A stretch of 27,226 nucleotides of DNA from Thermoleophilia bacterium (GCA_025928435.1 JAICJM010000034.1:1-27226), one strand, 5' to 3'. Positions 7,769 through 17,244 are shown, numbered from the stretch's first letter. Made by a program: numbers and translations. The notes: generated by a model from the letters alone, not told the origin.

Positions 7769-9418
7769 ATGCCCGCCGATCTCATCCTGCGCGGCGCGAC
7801 CGTGCACACGGTCGATGCCGCCCGGCGCACCGCGCAGGCCGTCGCGATCGAGGCCGGGCGGATCGCGGCGGTCGGCGACGCCGACCAGCTGGACGGCCTG
7901 CGCGGGCCGGCGACGCGGATCGTCGACCTCGACGGCGCAATGGTGCTGCCCGGGTTCGGGGACGCGCACTGCCATCTGGGGTCGAGCGGCCACGCCTCGA
8001 CCCTCTGCAGCCTCGACGGCAGCAGCGACGCCGAGGAGCACCTGCGGCGGATCGCCGCCTACCGGGAGGCGAACCCGGACCGGGAGTGGGTCGTCGGCAG
8101 CGGCTGGTCGATGAGCGACTTCCCCGGCGGGACGCCATCGGCCGCGGCCCTCGACGCCGTCGTGCCCGACCGGCCGGCCGTGCTCACGAACCGCGACTAC
8201 CACGGCGCCTGGGTCAACACCCGCGCGCTCGAGCTCGCCGGGATCACGGCGTCGACCCCGGATCCCGCCGGCGGGCGGATCGAGCGCGACGAGCACGGCG
8301 CGCCCATGGGGACGCTCCAGGAGCAGGCGATGCACCTCGCCCTCGACCTGGCGCCCGCGCCGACCCACGCCGACCGGGTCGCCGGGATCCGGGCCGCCAC
8401 CGCCTGCTACCACCGCCTGGGGATCACGTCCTGCCAGGACGCCCTCGTCGATCCGGAATGGCAGGCGGCCTACGAGGAGCTCGCCCGGGCCGGGGAGCTC
8501 GGGCTGCGCGTGCGCGGGGCGCTCCAGTGGGACGTCGGCCGCGGCGAGGCGCAGGTCGCCGAGCTCGTCGAGCGCCGCCGGAGCGGCACCGTCGGCCGGC
8601 TCGCCTGCGGAAACGCGAAATTCTTCCACGACGGAGTCGTCGAGAACCGCACCGCGGCGATGCTCGATCCCTATCTCGACGCCGAGGGCCGTCCCACCGA
8701 CGAGTACGGGATCGACATGTACGACCGCGCCGATCTGGAGCGGTTCGTGCGCATGTGCGACGCGGAGGGCTTCGGCGTCCACATCCACACGATCGGCGAC
8801 CGGGCCGTCCGCGAGTCGCTGGACGCGCTCGAGGCGGCGCTGCGGGCGAACGGCCGCCGCGACGCGCGCCACCAGCTCGCGCACGTCCAGTTCGCCCATC
8901 CCGACGACCTGCCCCGGTTTCGCGCGCTCGGCGTGATCGCGAACGTGACGCCGCTGTGGGCCCGGCTCGAGGCGTATGTCGCCGAGCTGACGCTCCCGTT
9001 CGTCTCCGAGCGGGCGGGGTCGGGGATGTACCCGTTCGGGAGCATCGTCCGGGCGGGCGGTGCGCTCGCGTTCGGGAGCGACTGGTCGGTGTCGACTCCC
9101 GACCCACGCCAGCAGCTCGCCACCGCCGTCGCCCGCCGCGACCCCCTGGGATCGGCGGGGGAGCCGCTCCTGCCCGAGGAACGGGTCGACCTCGGCACGG
9201 CCATCGCCGCCCACACCATCGGGGCCGCGCACGCCTGCAGCCTTGACGACGTGACCGGGTCGATCGAGCCGGGCAAGCTGGCCGACCTGGTCGTGCTCGA
9301 CCGTGACCTCTTCACCCTCTCCCCGGCGGACTACCTGGGCGTACGCGTGCTGGCGACGCTGCTCGAGGGCGAGGTCGTCCATGCCGAGCCCGGGTCGCCG
9401 CTGGACGGGGGGCCCTGA
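7769..9418 (+). CDS. Amidohydrolase family protein (YtcJ/AepA-like)
   Basis: 549 residues, the usual length of YtcJ-like amidohydrolases (Amidohydro_3). The N-terminal beta-sandwich (LILRGATVHTVD...) leads to the metal motif GFGDAHCHL with H67 and H69. It continues with a lysine-containing NAKFFHDGVVENRTAAML, then HIHTIGDRAVRESLDA (metal His), HQLAHVQF (metal His) and FGSDWSVSTPDP (catalytic Asp). The C-terminal beta-sandwich ends with GKLADLVVLDRDLF. It should hydrolyse C-N bonds in a cyclic or N-acyl substrate, but the substrate cannot be predicted. Its TGA overlaps the ATG of the DUF2182 gene by one base, so the two are probably translated together. It lacks an export signal and is likely cytoplasmic. 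Confidence 0.92.
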   Translation: MPADLILRGATVHTVDAARRTAQAVAIEAGRIAAVGDADQLDGLRGPATRIVDLDGAMVLPGFGDAHCHLGSSGHASTLCSLDGSSDAEEHLRRIAAYREANPDREWVVGSGWSMSDFPGGTPSAAALDAVVPDRPAVLTNRDYHGAWVNTRALELAGITASTPDPAGGRIERDEHGAPMGTLQEQAMHLALDLAPAPTHADRVAGIRAATACYHRLGITSCQDALVDPEWQAAYEELARAGELGLRVRGALQWDVGRGEAQVAELVERRRSGTVGRLACGNAKFFHDGVVENRTAAMLDPYLDAEGRPTDEYGIDMYDRADLERFVRMCDAEGFGVHIHTIGDRAVRESLDALEAALRANGRRDARHQLAHVQFAHPDDLPRFRALGVIANVTPLWARLEAYVAELTLPFVSERAGSGMYPFGSIVRAGGALAFGSDWSVSTPDPRQQLATAVARRDPLGSAGEPLLPEERVDLGTAIAAHTIGAAHACSLDDVTGSIEPGKLADLVVLDRDLFTLSPADYLGVRVLATLLEGEVVHAEPGSPLDGGP

Positions 9419-10206
9419 TGCCGCCGAACGACCGCGCCCCGTCCTGGTCGCGCAGCGGCGCGGCCGCGGCCGTCATCGTGGCCGCGGCCGCCATCGCCTG
9501 GCTCGAGGTCGCCCGCGAGGCCGGCGGCATGGACTCCGCGCCCGGCACGATGGGCTACGGCCTGGCCGGGTTCCTGGCGTTCTGGACGGTGATGATGGCC
9601 GCGATGATGCTTCCCGGGATCGCGCCCGTCGGCGGCCTCTACGCGCGCGCGATCCGGATGCAGGCCGCGGGGCGGCAGACGCGCGCCGCCCGGGTGGCGG
9701 GGCTCGTGATCGGCTACCTGTTCACCTGGGCGGCGTTCGGGCTGGCCGCGTTCGCGATCGCGGAACTGACCGGCCGGCTGGCCTCGGACCACCCCGACGC
9801 GGCCCGCTGGGCCGGCGCCGCGGTGCTCGTCTCGGCCGGCGCCTACCAGTTCACGCCGGTCAAGAACCGCTGCCTGTCGCACTGCCGCTCGCCCCTCGGC
9901 GTCCTGCTCCACGTCGGGAGCTACCGCGGGCCGCTACGCGACGTCCGGGCCGGGCTCTACCACGGCGCCTACTGCATCGGCTGCTGCTGGGGCCTGATGG
10001 TGGCGCTGATCGCGCTCGGCGTCATGGACCTGCGCTGGATGGCAGCCCTGGCCGCCGTCGTGGTGCTGGAGCGGACGTGGCGATACGGGTGGGCCACGGC
10101 GTATGTCGTCGGCATCGGCCTGATCGTGCTGGGGCTGCTGGCCCCCTCCCACCCGGGCATCATCCCGGGCCTGCACGGCCCGTCGCAGATGCCCATGGGG
10201 ATGTGA
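9418..10206 (+). CDS. DUF2182 integral membrane protein
   Basis: 262 residues with about six to seven spans. It carries the DUF2182 hallmarks: WTVMMAAMMLPGIAPV in the second span, AGAYQFTPVKNRCLSHCRSPL after the fourth, and GAYCIGCCWGLMVALIALGVMDL in the fifth. The paired cysteines (CLSHC, CIGCC) and methionines give it the look of a metal-binding membrane protein, and databases often label it 'predicted metal-binding', but no function is established. The C-terminus PSQMPMGM is methionine-rich. It is coupled to the upstream amidohydrolase (TGATG) and converges on the L,D-transpeptidase with a gap of only 7 nt. Confidence 0.88.
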   Translation: MPPNDRAPSWSRSGAAAAVIVAAAAIAWLEVAREAGGMDSAPGTMGYGLAGFLAFWTVMMAAMMLPGIAPVGGLYARAIRMQAAGRQTRAARVAGLVIGYLFTWAAFGLAAFAIAELTGRLASDHPDAARWAGAAVLVSAGAYQFTPVKNRCLSHCRSPLGVLLHVGSYRGPLRDVRAGLYHGAYCIGCCWGLMVALIALGVMDLRWMAALAAVVVLERTWRYGWATAYVVGIGLIVLGLLAPSHPGIIPGLHGPSQMPMGM

Positions 10207-10213
10207 GCGCGGC

Positions 10214-10954
10214 TCAGCCGCGCACGATCACGTAGGTGCCGAGCGGCGCGATCCGGCGCAGGATGCGGATCGCGCCCGGGCCGACGTGGATGCAGCCGTT
10301 GCTGACGCGGCCCATCGGACCGGGATGGATCGCGATCTGGTCGCCGCCGATCCAGGTCGGCGCGAGGTGCGTCTGGTGGGCCGAGAGGCCGAGCGCGAAC
10401 GGGAAGTAGGGGCTCCCGAACCCGAACTGGAGCCGGTCGGTCACGAAGAAGCGGCCGGTGGGCGTCGGCGTGAGCGGCGTCCCCTGGCCGATCGGGAACG
10501 CGCCCAGGGCCCGGTTCCCGCGGTGGATGGTCAGCCGCGAGCTCGCGAGATCGACGATCACGCGGATCCGCGACCAGCGCAGCGCCAGTGAGGCCACATC
10601 CGCGTGCACGACCCGGCCGTACGGCTTCAGCGGCACGAGCAGCTTCGCCTGCGATCCGCGGTGGCTCAGCACGGGGACCCACACCGGGCCGTCGAACTGC
10701 GTCTTCGCGTGGACGAGGCCAAACCGGGTGTGGAGTGGCCGGCGCAGGCGCGCCATCAAATATGCCCCGGCGCCGCGCGGGCGGGCGGGCGCGTGCCACA
10801 CCTTGGCCGCCACCGGCGCCTGAACCGGCTGGACCGCGTCCACGGCGATGACGCCGGCCGCCGGGGCGGCGGAGCGCTTCGATGAGCCTCCTCCCGCACA
10901 CCCGCTGCACAGCACCGCGGCGACGACGACCACGACCCAGACCCGAAACACCAT
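10214..10954 (-). CDS. L,D-transpeptidase (YkuD domain) with export signal
   Basis: 246 residues. The N-terminus is a signal peptide (MVFRVWVVVVVAAVLCSGC) with a cysteine suggestive of a lipoprotein, although the lipobox (CSGC) is not ideal. A variable region (30-140) is followed by a YkuD domain at about 145-246. The catalytic motif is IAIHPGPMGRVSNGCIHVG, with the conserved His and the SNGC cysteine. Such enzymes form 3-3 crosslinks in peptidoglycan or attach proteins to it. The segment RVIVDLASSRLTIHRGNRALGAFPIGQG is the usual start of the domain. The gene is monocistronic and diverges from the candidate retron, so the 55 nt between 10954 and 11009 must hold promoters for both. Confidence 0.92.
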   Translation of the reverse strand: MVFRVWVVVVVAAVLCSGCAGGGSSKRSAAPAAGVIAVDAVQPVQAPVAAKVWHAPARPRGAGAYLMARLRRPLHTRFGLVHAKTQFDGPVWVPVLSHRGSQAKLLVPLKPYGRVVHADVASLALRWSRIRVIVDLASSRLTIHRGNRALGAFPIGQGTPLTPTPTGRFFVTDRLQFGFGSPYFPFALGLSAHQTHLAPTWIGGDQIAIHPGPMGRVSNGCIHVGPGAIRILRRIAPLGTYVIVRG

Positions 10955-10999
10955 CGCCGTAAGGATACGCGGGGGCGCAACCCCCCGGTGTGACTCGGG

Positions 11000-11005
11000 T
11001 ATCTT
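11000..11005 (+). promoter_or_regulatory. Candidate -10 box of the retron transcript
   Basis: TATCTT fits TAnnnT and sits 4 nt before the left inverted repeat at 11009. Transcription starting about 7 nt downstream would begin within the first bases of that arm. No good -35 was found 17 nt upstream. Confidence 0.35.
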
Positions 11006-11008
11006 GAC

Positions 11009-11173
11009 GGCGTCCGGCGACGCGTCCCGAGCCGGCCCGCATCGGCGGGTCTCTCCGGGGCACCCCCGGGGGAACCGGTGTCACCACACATCGCATCGCA
11101 TGCGCTTCGCTGCGCCTCCGTCGCAGGCCCGCGCACGCACGACAGGCACAGTCGGGGCGCGCCGCCGGACGCC
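11009..11173 (+). ncRNA. Candidate retron msr-msd RNA bounded by a1/a2-like repeats
   Basis: The 22-nt arms 11009-11030 and 11152-11173 are reverse complements with 20 Watson-Crick pairs, one G-U (11025/11157) and one A-C mismatch (11020/11162). The right arm ends 5 nt before the reverse transcriptase ATG. After the left arm the sequence is A-G-C (11030-11032), which fits a branching guanosine directly after a1, as in retron Ec86. Two hairpins follow as in msr: 11034-11051 (CCCGC/GCGGG with an ATCG loop) and 11052-11072 (CCGGGG/CCCCGG core). The remaining 11073-11151 can fold (98-105 with 131-138 and 110-114 with 122-126 of this 11,000 block) as expected of an msd. The structure was deduced by eye; no folding program was run. 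Confidence 0.65.
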
Positions 11174-11178
11174 TCCCG

Positions 11179-12518
11179 ATGACATGGCCGCCGGGGACAC
11201 GGACGGGCATCGCCCGGGCACTGGCGGCGGCGTTCCTCGACGGCGAGTGGAGCCCGGCGGGATGGCGGGGCGGGCGGCGACCGCCCTCGGCCGCCGGCCG
11301 CGCTGGCTGGGGACCGTGGTGCGCGAGTCCCACGCGGCGTACCGGATGCGTCCGGCCGACGCGCCCCGGGCGCTCGCCGCGACCGTCGACCGCGCCCTGC
11401 GAGACCTGGACGCGCGGGGCCGGCTGGGGCGGCCACCGCGGAGCTTCCCGGGCGCGGTCTTCGCCCCCGAGATGGGCCTGGCCCGCTGGCCGGTGCCGGC
11501 GGCGGCGACGACGGCCGACCTCGCCGCGCTCCTCGACCTCCGTCCCGGCGAGCTGGCATGGCTGGCCGACCGCCGCGGCATCGAGCGCCGCGCCCCTCCC
11601 CGGCTGCGGAACTACCGCTACAGCTGGCTGGCACGGCCGGCCGCCCCGCCCCGGCTGATCGAGTCGCCGAAGGCGCTGCTGAAGGAGACGCAGCGGCGGA
11701 TCCTGCACGGCATCCTCGGCGCGATCCCGCCGCACGAGGCAGCCCAAGGGTTCCGCCGCGGCCATTCGGCGATCACGCACGCGCGGAGGCACACGGGGCG
11801 GCAGGTCGTGGTGCGGTTCGACCTCGAGGACTTCTTCGCGTCGGTCGCCGCCGGCCGGGTCTACGGGATCTTCCGGGCTGCGGGCTACCCGGAGTCCGTG
11901 GCCGAGTCCCTGACGGCGCTCGTCACGAACGCCGTCCCGCACGACGAGTGGGCGGCCGCCCCGCGCCCGGCCGATCCGGCGGCGCTCGGGGCGCACGCGC
12001 GCATGGGCCGGCTGCTGGCGGCGCCGCACCTGCCCCAAAGGGCGCCCACCTCCCCCGCCCTCGCCAACCTGTGCGCGTACCGGCTCGACTGCCGCCTGGC
12101 CGGGCTGGCGGACGCACTCGGCGCGGTCTATTCGCGCTACGCGGACGACCTCGCGTTCTCGGGCGAGAGGGCTGTCCTCGCGCGGGCCCCGTCGCTGCGC
12201 CGGGCGGTCGCGGCCATCGTCGCCGACGAGGGCTTCCGCCCCAACGACCGCAAGATGGCGCTCGCGACCCGGGCCGGGCGCCAGCGCGTGTGCGGCATCG
12301 TCGTGAACGCCCGGACGAACGCCCCGCGGGACGACTACGACCGGCTGCGGGCCGCGCTGCACGAGGCGGCCACGCGCGGCCCGGCGGCCGCGAACCGCGA
12401 CGGCGTGCCCGACCTACGCGGACACCTGCTGGGCCGCATCGGCTGGGTCGAGGCGCTGAACCCGGCCCGCGGCGCCCGGCTGCGCCGGACGTTCGCCGCG
12501 ATCGACTGGCGTGAATGA
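11179..12518 (+). CDS. Retron-type reverse transcriptase, frameshifted near codon 28
   Basis: About 446 residues once one base is restored in the GGG run at 11259-11261. The first frame gives MTWPPGTRTGIARALAAAF...SPAG (1-28), and the next frame continues MAGRAATALGRRPRWL to the stop. An N-terminal region of about 100 residues precedes the polymerase: LIESPKALLKETQRRIL, GFRRGHSAITHARRH (HARRH at 201-205, position of the retron NAxxH motif), FDLEDFF (D215), LPQRAPTSP (285-293), RYADDLAF (YADD 321-324) and RQRVCGIVVN (VCG 371-373, position of the retron VTG motif). Three catalytic aspartates are present. The usual QG of LPQGAPTSP is QR (AGG at 12039). A maturase or endonuclease domain is absent, which argues against a group II intron. 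No effector gene follows in the same operon. Confidence 0.85.
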
Positions 12519-12542
12519 CCGGTGCCGGGCACCGGGTATTCA
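12512..12542. terminator. 31-nt imperfect palindrome, variant core, carrying both convergent stops
   Basis: Arms TGAATGACCGGTGCC (12512-12526) and 12528-12542 pair except at two positions; the central base is G. It has the same length, ends and location as the element at 2965 but a different core (CCGGTGCC). The reverse transcriptase stop is the TGA at 12516-12518, created by one of the mismatches. The minus-strand gene stops on the last triplet. The T-rich tail is poorer than in the 2965 copy. Confidence 0.65.
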
Positions 12543-13553
12543 GGTGCGCTCGGGCGCCGGCAACGTGCGGTCGGCGAGGAAGCGCCGAAGGGGTGAGTTG
12601 GCCATCGCCAGCCAGATCGAGGCGCCGATCAACCCGAGGCCGGAGAGGATCAGCGTGGGCGCCGACGGGGCGATGATTGTGATGCCGATCCAGCCGCAGA
12701 GACCGCCGCCGACGAGGTAACCGACGCGACCGAGCCACACGCCGACCGAAAGGCCGATGGCGGCGCAGATGATGAGCACCAGATGCGGCTCCCAGACGAG
12801 CGCGCCGACCGCCCACAGCGAGGCGACCATCGCGAACAGGTGCGGCCAGAAGGCATGACGGCGCCAGCCCTTGTAATCGAGCACGACGCCGGCCACGAAC
12901 GTCGCGGCCGCGTACACCCCGACAACCTTCCCCAGCGTCCGCACGTCCTGTGAGCCGATCGCGTGCGCGGTGCCGTCCATCGCCAGAAAGTAGGCGAAGA
13001 GGAGCGTCGGGAACAGGAGAAACGACCGCCGGAACCAGGCAAACGCGGCGGCCCCTACGGCGATGGAGACGAGTTCCATCACCATCCAGCCCTGGCTCAC
13101 CCACGGATAGAAGTCGCGATACGAGCTGTGGAGCCCGACGCCGAGGACGCGCTCGGCCGAGTACACGGCCAGCGGGGTGCCGAACACCGTGACGGCGAGG
13201 AGCACACCCCCGATGCTTGCGTAACCACGGCGGCGGACGAGGGCCGCGGCGCCGGCGAATCCCGCCTGGAAGACCAGTGTGAGCGCGAGTACGCCGCCCC
13301 AGCCGGCGGTGTTGTGGAGCCCGTCGGCCCACCACCCGAACGCGCCGATCACGAGCACGACCCCGGCGTAGAGTAGCGTCAGTACCAGCCGGGAGAGGGC
13401 GGGCTGATCGGCGTACCCGGCCTCGGTCACGGCCGGCGCCGGCGCCTCGGTCTGCGTCGGGTAGAGCTCGGCGAAGAGGGCCTCCGCGGGCGCAGGGTCG
13501 ATCCCGGCCCGCGTGGCGGCGGCCAGGAACCGTTCCAGGTCGATCGCGCTCAT
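12540..13553 (-). CDS. Multi-span membrane protein of unknown function
   Basis: 337 residues. A soluble N-terminus of about 50 residues (MSAIDLERFLAAATRAGIDPAPAEALFAEL, then a Pro/Ala linker) is followed by about ten hydrophobic spans to residue 320 and a basic tail. Its layout recalls DUF2157-like proteins, but no diagnostic motif was recognised, so the function is open. The ATG at 13553 lies 27 nt downstream (in its direction) of the palindrome at 13580, so its promoter must be very compact. GATAAC ends 7 nt before the ATG and could be a -10. It converges on the reverse transcriptase and shares the palindrome at 12512; being on the other strand it is unlikely to be a classical co-transcribed retron effector. 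Confidence 0.75.
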   Translation of the reverse strand: MSAIDLERFLAAATRAGIDPAPAEALFAELYPTQTEAPAPAVTEAGYADQPALSRLVLTLLYAGVVLVIGAFGWWADGLHNTAGWGGVLALTLVFQAGFAGAAALVRRRGYASIGGVLLAVTVFGTPLAVYSAERVLGVGLHSSYRDFYPWVSQGWMVMELVSIAVGAAAFAWFRRSFLLFPTLLFAYFLAMDGTAHAIGSQDVRTLGKVVGVYAAATFVAGVVLDYKGWRRHAFWPHLFAMVASLWAVGALVWEPHLVLIICAAIGLSVGVWLGRVGYLVGGGLCGWIGITIIAPSAPTLILSGLGLIGASIWLAMANSPLRRFLADRTLPAPERT

Positions 13554-13573
13554 CGACGCAGTTATCGGCCGCT

Positions 13574-13616
13574 CCCGGCTGAATAAAAGGGGTCTGACCC
13601 CGTTTATTCAGCCGGG
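13574..13616. terminator. Extended 43-nt inverted repeat, copy of the TGAATAAA palindrome
   Basis: The 31-nt core 13580-13610 matches the element at 2965 with one change (AAAAGG for AAACGG in the left arm) and is lengthened by CCCGGC/GCCGGG on its flanks. The minus-strand gene at 13608-13988 uses its last triplet as the stop. It should terminate the deoC operon before the next minus-strand gene. Confidence 0.75.
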
Positions 13617-13988
13617 CGTCTGGTACGTGAACGGGCTGAGCGCGAGCAGGAGCGTGCCCGCGGAGCCCGTGGCGAGGCCGGCGCGCAGCGCCGCGACCCT
13701 GTGGGCCGAGAAGAGCACGGCGGCCGAGGCGAGCGAGATCGCCCCGCCGGCCAGCACGAGGACGTGCGACATGTGGTGCCAGTGGCTCGTTCCGTCGCCG
13801 TAGATGCTCGCCTTCATCGTGGCCAGCGCCGCCGCGCCGGCCACGGCGAGCACCACGACGGCGGCCGCGACCGGGCCTACGGCGTTCCCGAGCCGCGCCG
13901 CCGGGAGACAGGCCAGGGCCGCCAGCACGACGGCCGCGGCGAACATCGCCGGGACGACGATGTCGGGCCCGGGGCCGGAATCGGACAC
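13608..13988 (-). CDS. Small four-span membrane protein, last gene of the deoC operon
   Basis: 126 residues from a GTG at 13988, which is 2 nt after the stop of the preceding ALDH-like gene. Four hydrophobic segments (about 8-25, 32-52, 70-90, 98-118) are separated by short loops, one of which reads YGDGTSHWHHMSHVL with four histidines. The histidines could bind metal or lie near a quinone, but no family was recognised. The spacing implies co-translation with the aldehyde dehydrogenase genes. The stop lies in the palindrome at 13580. Confidence 0.65.
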   Translation of the reverse strand: MSDSGPGPDIVVPAMFAAAVVLAALACLPAARLGNAVGPVAAAVVVLAVAGAAALATMKASIYGDGTSHWHHMSHVLVLAGGAISLASAAVLFSAHRVAALRAGLATGSAGTLLLALSPFTYQTPG

Positions 13989-13990
13989 GC

Positions 13991-14787
13991 CTACACCCCG
14001 ATCGGGTGCCAGACCGTCTTGGCCTCGACCAGGGGCTCGATCTCCCACACGCTCTGCCCCGTCGGGGCGCCGCGCACCACGCGCTTCACGTTGTCGGCCG
14101 CGAGCCGCTCGAGGTCGGCGCCCGCGCCGCCGTCCGCGCCCGTCAGGTCGAGCGCGTTCACGTCCATGTGGGCCGCGAGCACGGGCGCGATCTCGGCCGG
14201 GTCGCCGGTCAGGATGTTGACGACGCCCCCGGGCATGTCGCTCGTCGCCACGGCCTCGGCCAGCTCGATCGCCGCCAGCGGGTGCTCGCGCGAGGCTGCG
14301 ACGACCGCCGTGTTGCCCCCGGCGAGCGCCGGCATGAGCCGGGACACCAGCCCCTCGAGCGCGGGCTCCGGCGGCGCGACGATCGCGACGACGCCGGTCG
14401 GCTCGGGGATGGTGAAGTTGAAGTACGGCCCCGCGACCGGGTTCGCGCCGCCCAGCACCTGGGCCAGCTTGTCGGCCCAGCCCGCGTACCAGACGACGCG
14501 GTCGATCGAGCGCTCGACCTCGTCCTCGCCGGAGCAGGCCGCCGCCAGGTCGCCGGCCCGCGTCTCCATCATCTCGGCCATGCGGTAGAGCACCTGGCCG
14601 CGGTTGTAGGCGGTCGCGCCCGACCACTTCCCGACGGCGGAGCGGGCCGCCCGAACAGCGTCGCGGGCGTCCTTGCGCGACGCCCGGGCGACGTTCTGGC
14701 CCTCGACCTCGTACGTCCGGCCCGACTCGGAGCGCGGGAACGCGCCGCCGATGTAGAGCTTGTAGGTCTTGCGCACGGGCAGGCGGC

Positions 14788-14791
<4 letters not shown>
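13991..14791 (-). CDS. Short aldehyde-dehydrogenase-like protein without catalytic residues
   Basis: 266 residues, about half the length of a normal ALDH. It aligns by eye with the N-terminal NAD-binding half: YKLYIGGAFPRSESG, NRGQVLYRMAEMMETR, DRVVWYAGWADKLAQVLGG, PEPTGVVAIVAPPEPAL, LAGGNTAVVAASREHPL and MPGGVVNILTGD. The PWNFP motif has become APPEP, the cofactor lysine (KPAE) has become ASRE, and the catalytic Cys/Glu part is missing. It therefore looks like a pseudoenzyme, perhaps a structural partner of the full-length enzyme. Its ATG overlaps the stop of the full-length ALDH by 4 nt (ATGA), so the two are made together. A recent truncation is unlikely because the start, stop and operon overlaps are clean. 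Confidence 0.85.
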
Positions 14792-16268
<1,477 letters not shown>

Positions 16269-16269
<1 letters not shown>

Positions 16270-17210
16270 CAGTCGACGGTGAAGTAGTCGGGGGACTGAT
16301 AGACGCCGGTCTTCTGCTTGCGGATCTGCATCAGGACGTCGTTCACGAGCGAGGACGCGCCGAAGCGGAACCGCTCCGGCGTGAGCCAGTCGCGGCCGAG
16401 CGTCTCGTGCAGCACGCACAGGTGCTGGATCGCCAGCTTGGCGTGGCGGATGCCGCCGGCCGGCTTCATCCCGACCTTGCGGCCCGTCTCGGCCTCGACG
16501 TCGCGGATCGCCTCGAGCATGCACAGGGTCACGGGCAGCGTCGAGGCCGGGCTGATCTTCCCCGTCGAGGTCTTGATGAGGTCCGCCCCGGCTGCCATCG
16601 CGAGCAGCGACGCCCGGCGAACGTTGTCGTAGGTGCCGAGCTCGCCGGTCTCGAGGATCACCTTCAGGTGGGCGGGGGCGGCGGCCTCCTTCACCCGCAC
16701 GATCTCGTCGTAGACCTTGGCGTAGCGGCCGGACAGGAACGCGCCGCGGTCGATGACCATGTCCACCTCGTCCGCGCCCATCTCGACGGCGGCGCGCACG
16801 TCGGCCAGCTTCACCTCGATCGGCGACTGGCCCGACGGGAACGCCGTGGCGACCGACGCGATACGCACCGTGCGGTCCGGCCCGAGCCGCTCGCGGGCGA
16901 CGGGAACCAGGTTCGGGTAGACGCAGACGGCCGCGACCGACGGCACGCTCGCGTCGACCGGGTCGGGCCGCACCGCCTTCTGGCACAGCGCCGCGACCTT
17001 GCCGGGCGTATCCGCGCCCTCGAGGGTCGTCAGGTCGGTCATGCGGATGATCAGGTCGAGCGCGGCCAGCTTCGAGTCGCGCTTGATCGAGCGCTTGGCG
17101 AGATCGGCCGCCCGCGCCTCGAGCGCCACGGCGTCAACCGCGCCGATCCGCGGCAGGCGCGGCTCGAGGGGCAGCTCGAACCCGCGGGTGAGCGTGGCGG
17201 TCGCGTCCAT
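16269..17210 (-). CDS. deoC: Deoxyribose-phosphate aldolase
   Basis: 313 residues. It splits 2-deoxy-D-ribose-5-phosphate into acetaldehyde and glyceraldehyde-3-phosphate during deoxynucleoside breakdown. The barrel contains VCVYPNLVPVARERL, SVATAFPSGQSP, EVDMVIDRGAFLSG (conserved Asp), LKVILETGEL, LIKTSTGK with the Schiff-base lysine K213, and VGMKPAGGIR (second lysine). It is longer than the roughly 220-260 residues of the short DeoC form, with an N-terminal extension of about 45 residues and a C-terminal one of about 30 (FRFGASSLVNDVLMQIRKQKTG...), as in the longer DeoC form. It is the first gene of the operon running toward 13608. Confidence 0.96.
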
Positions 17211-17244
17211 GCCCTTCAGTGTAGTGAGGCGAGGACGGCGTCGG

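Noticed and set aside
10969..11090. Cyclic-di-AMP (ydaO-type) riboswitch before the RT, suggested by the GGGGGAACC segment
   Set aside because: The other conserved blocks, including the GGGTGA-type segment, are missing, and the GGGGGAACC lies at the end of a hairpin inside the candidate msr.
11179..12518. Group II intron maturase or diversity-generating retroelement for the RT
   Set aside because: No maturase X or endonuclease domain, no intron RNA domain V, and no template/variable repeat pair was seen; the motif order and upstream inverted repeat fit retrons better.
13513..13803. Short open frame on the plus strand containing [10 protein letters not shown]
   Set aside because: That peptide is simply the translation of the palindrome; similar peptides appear at the other copies and are not conserved protein motifs.
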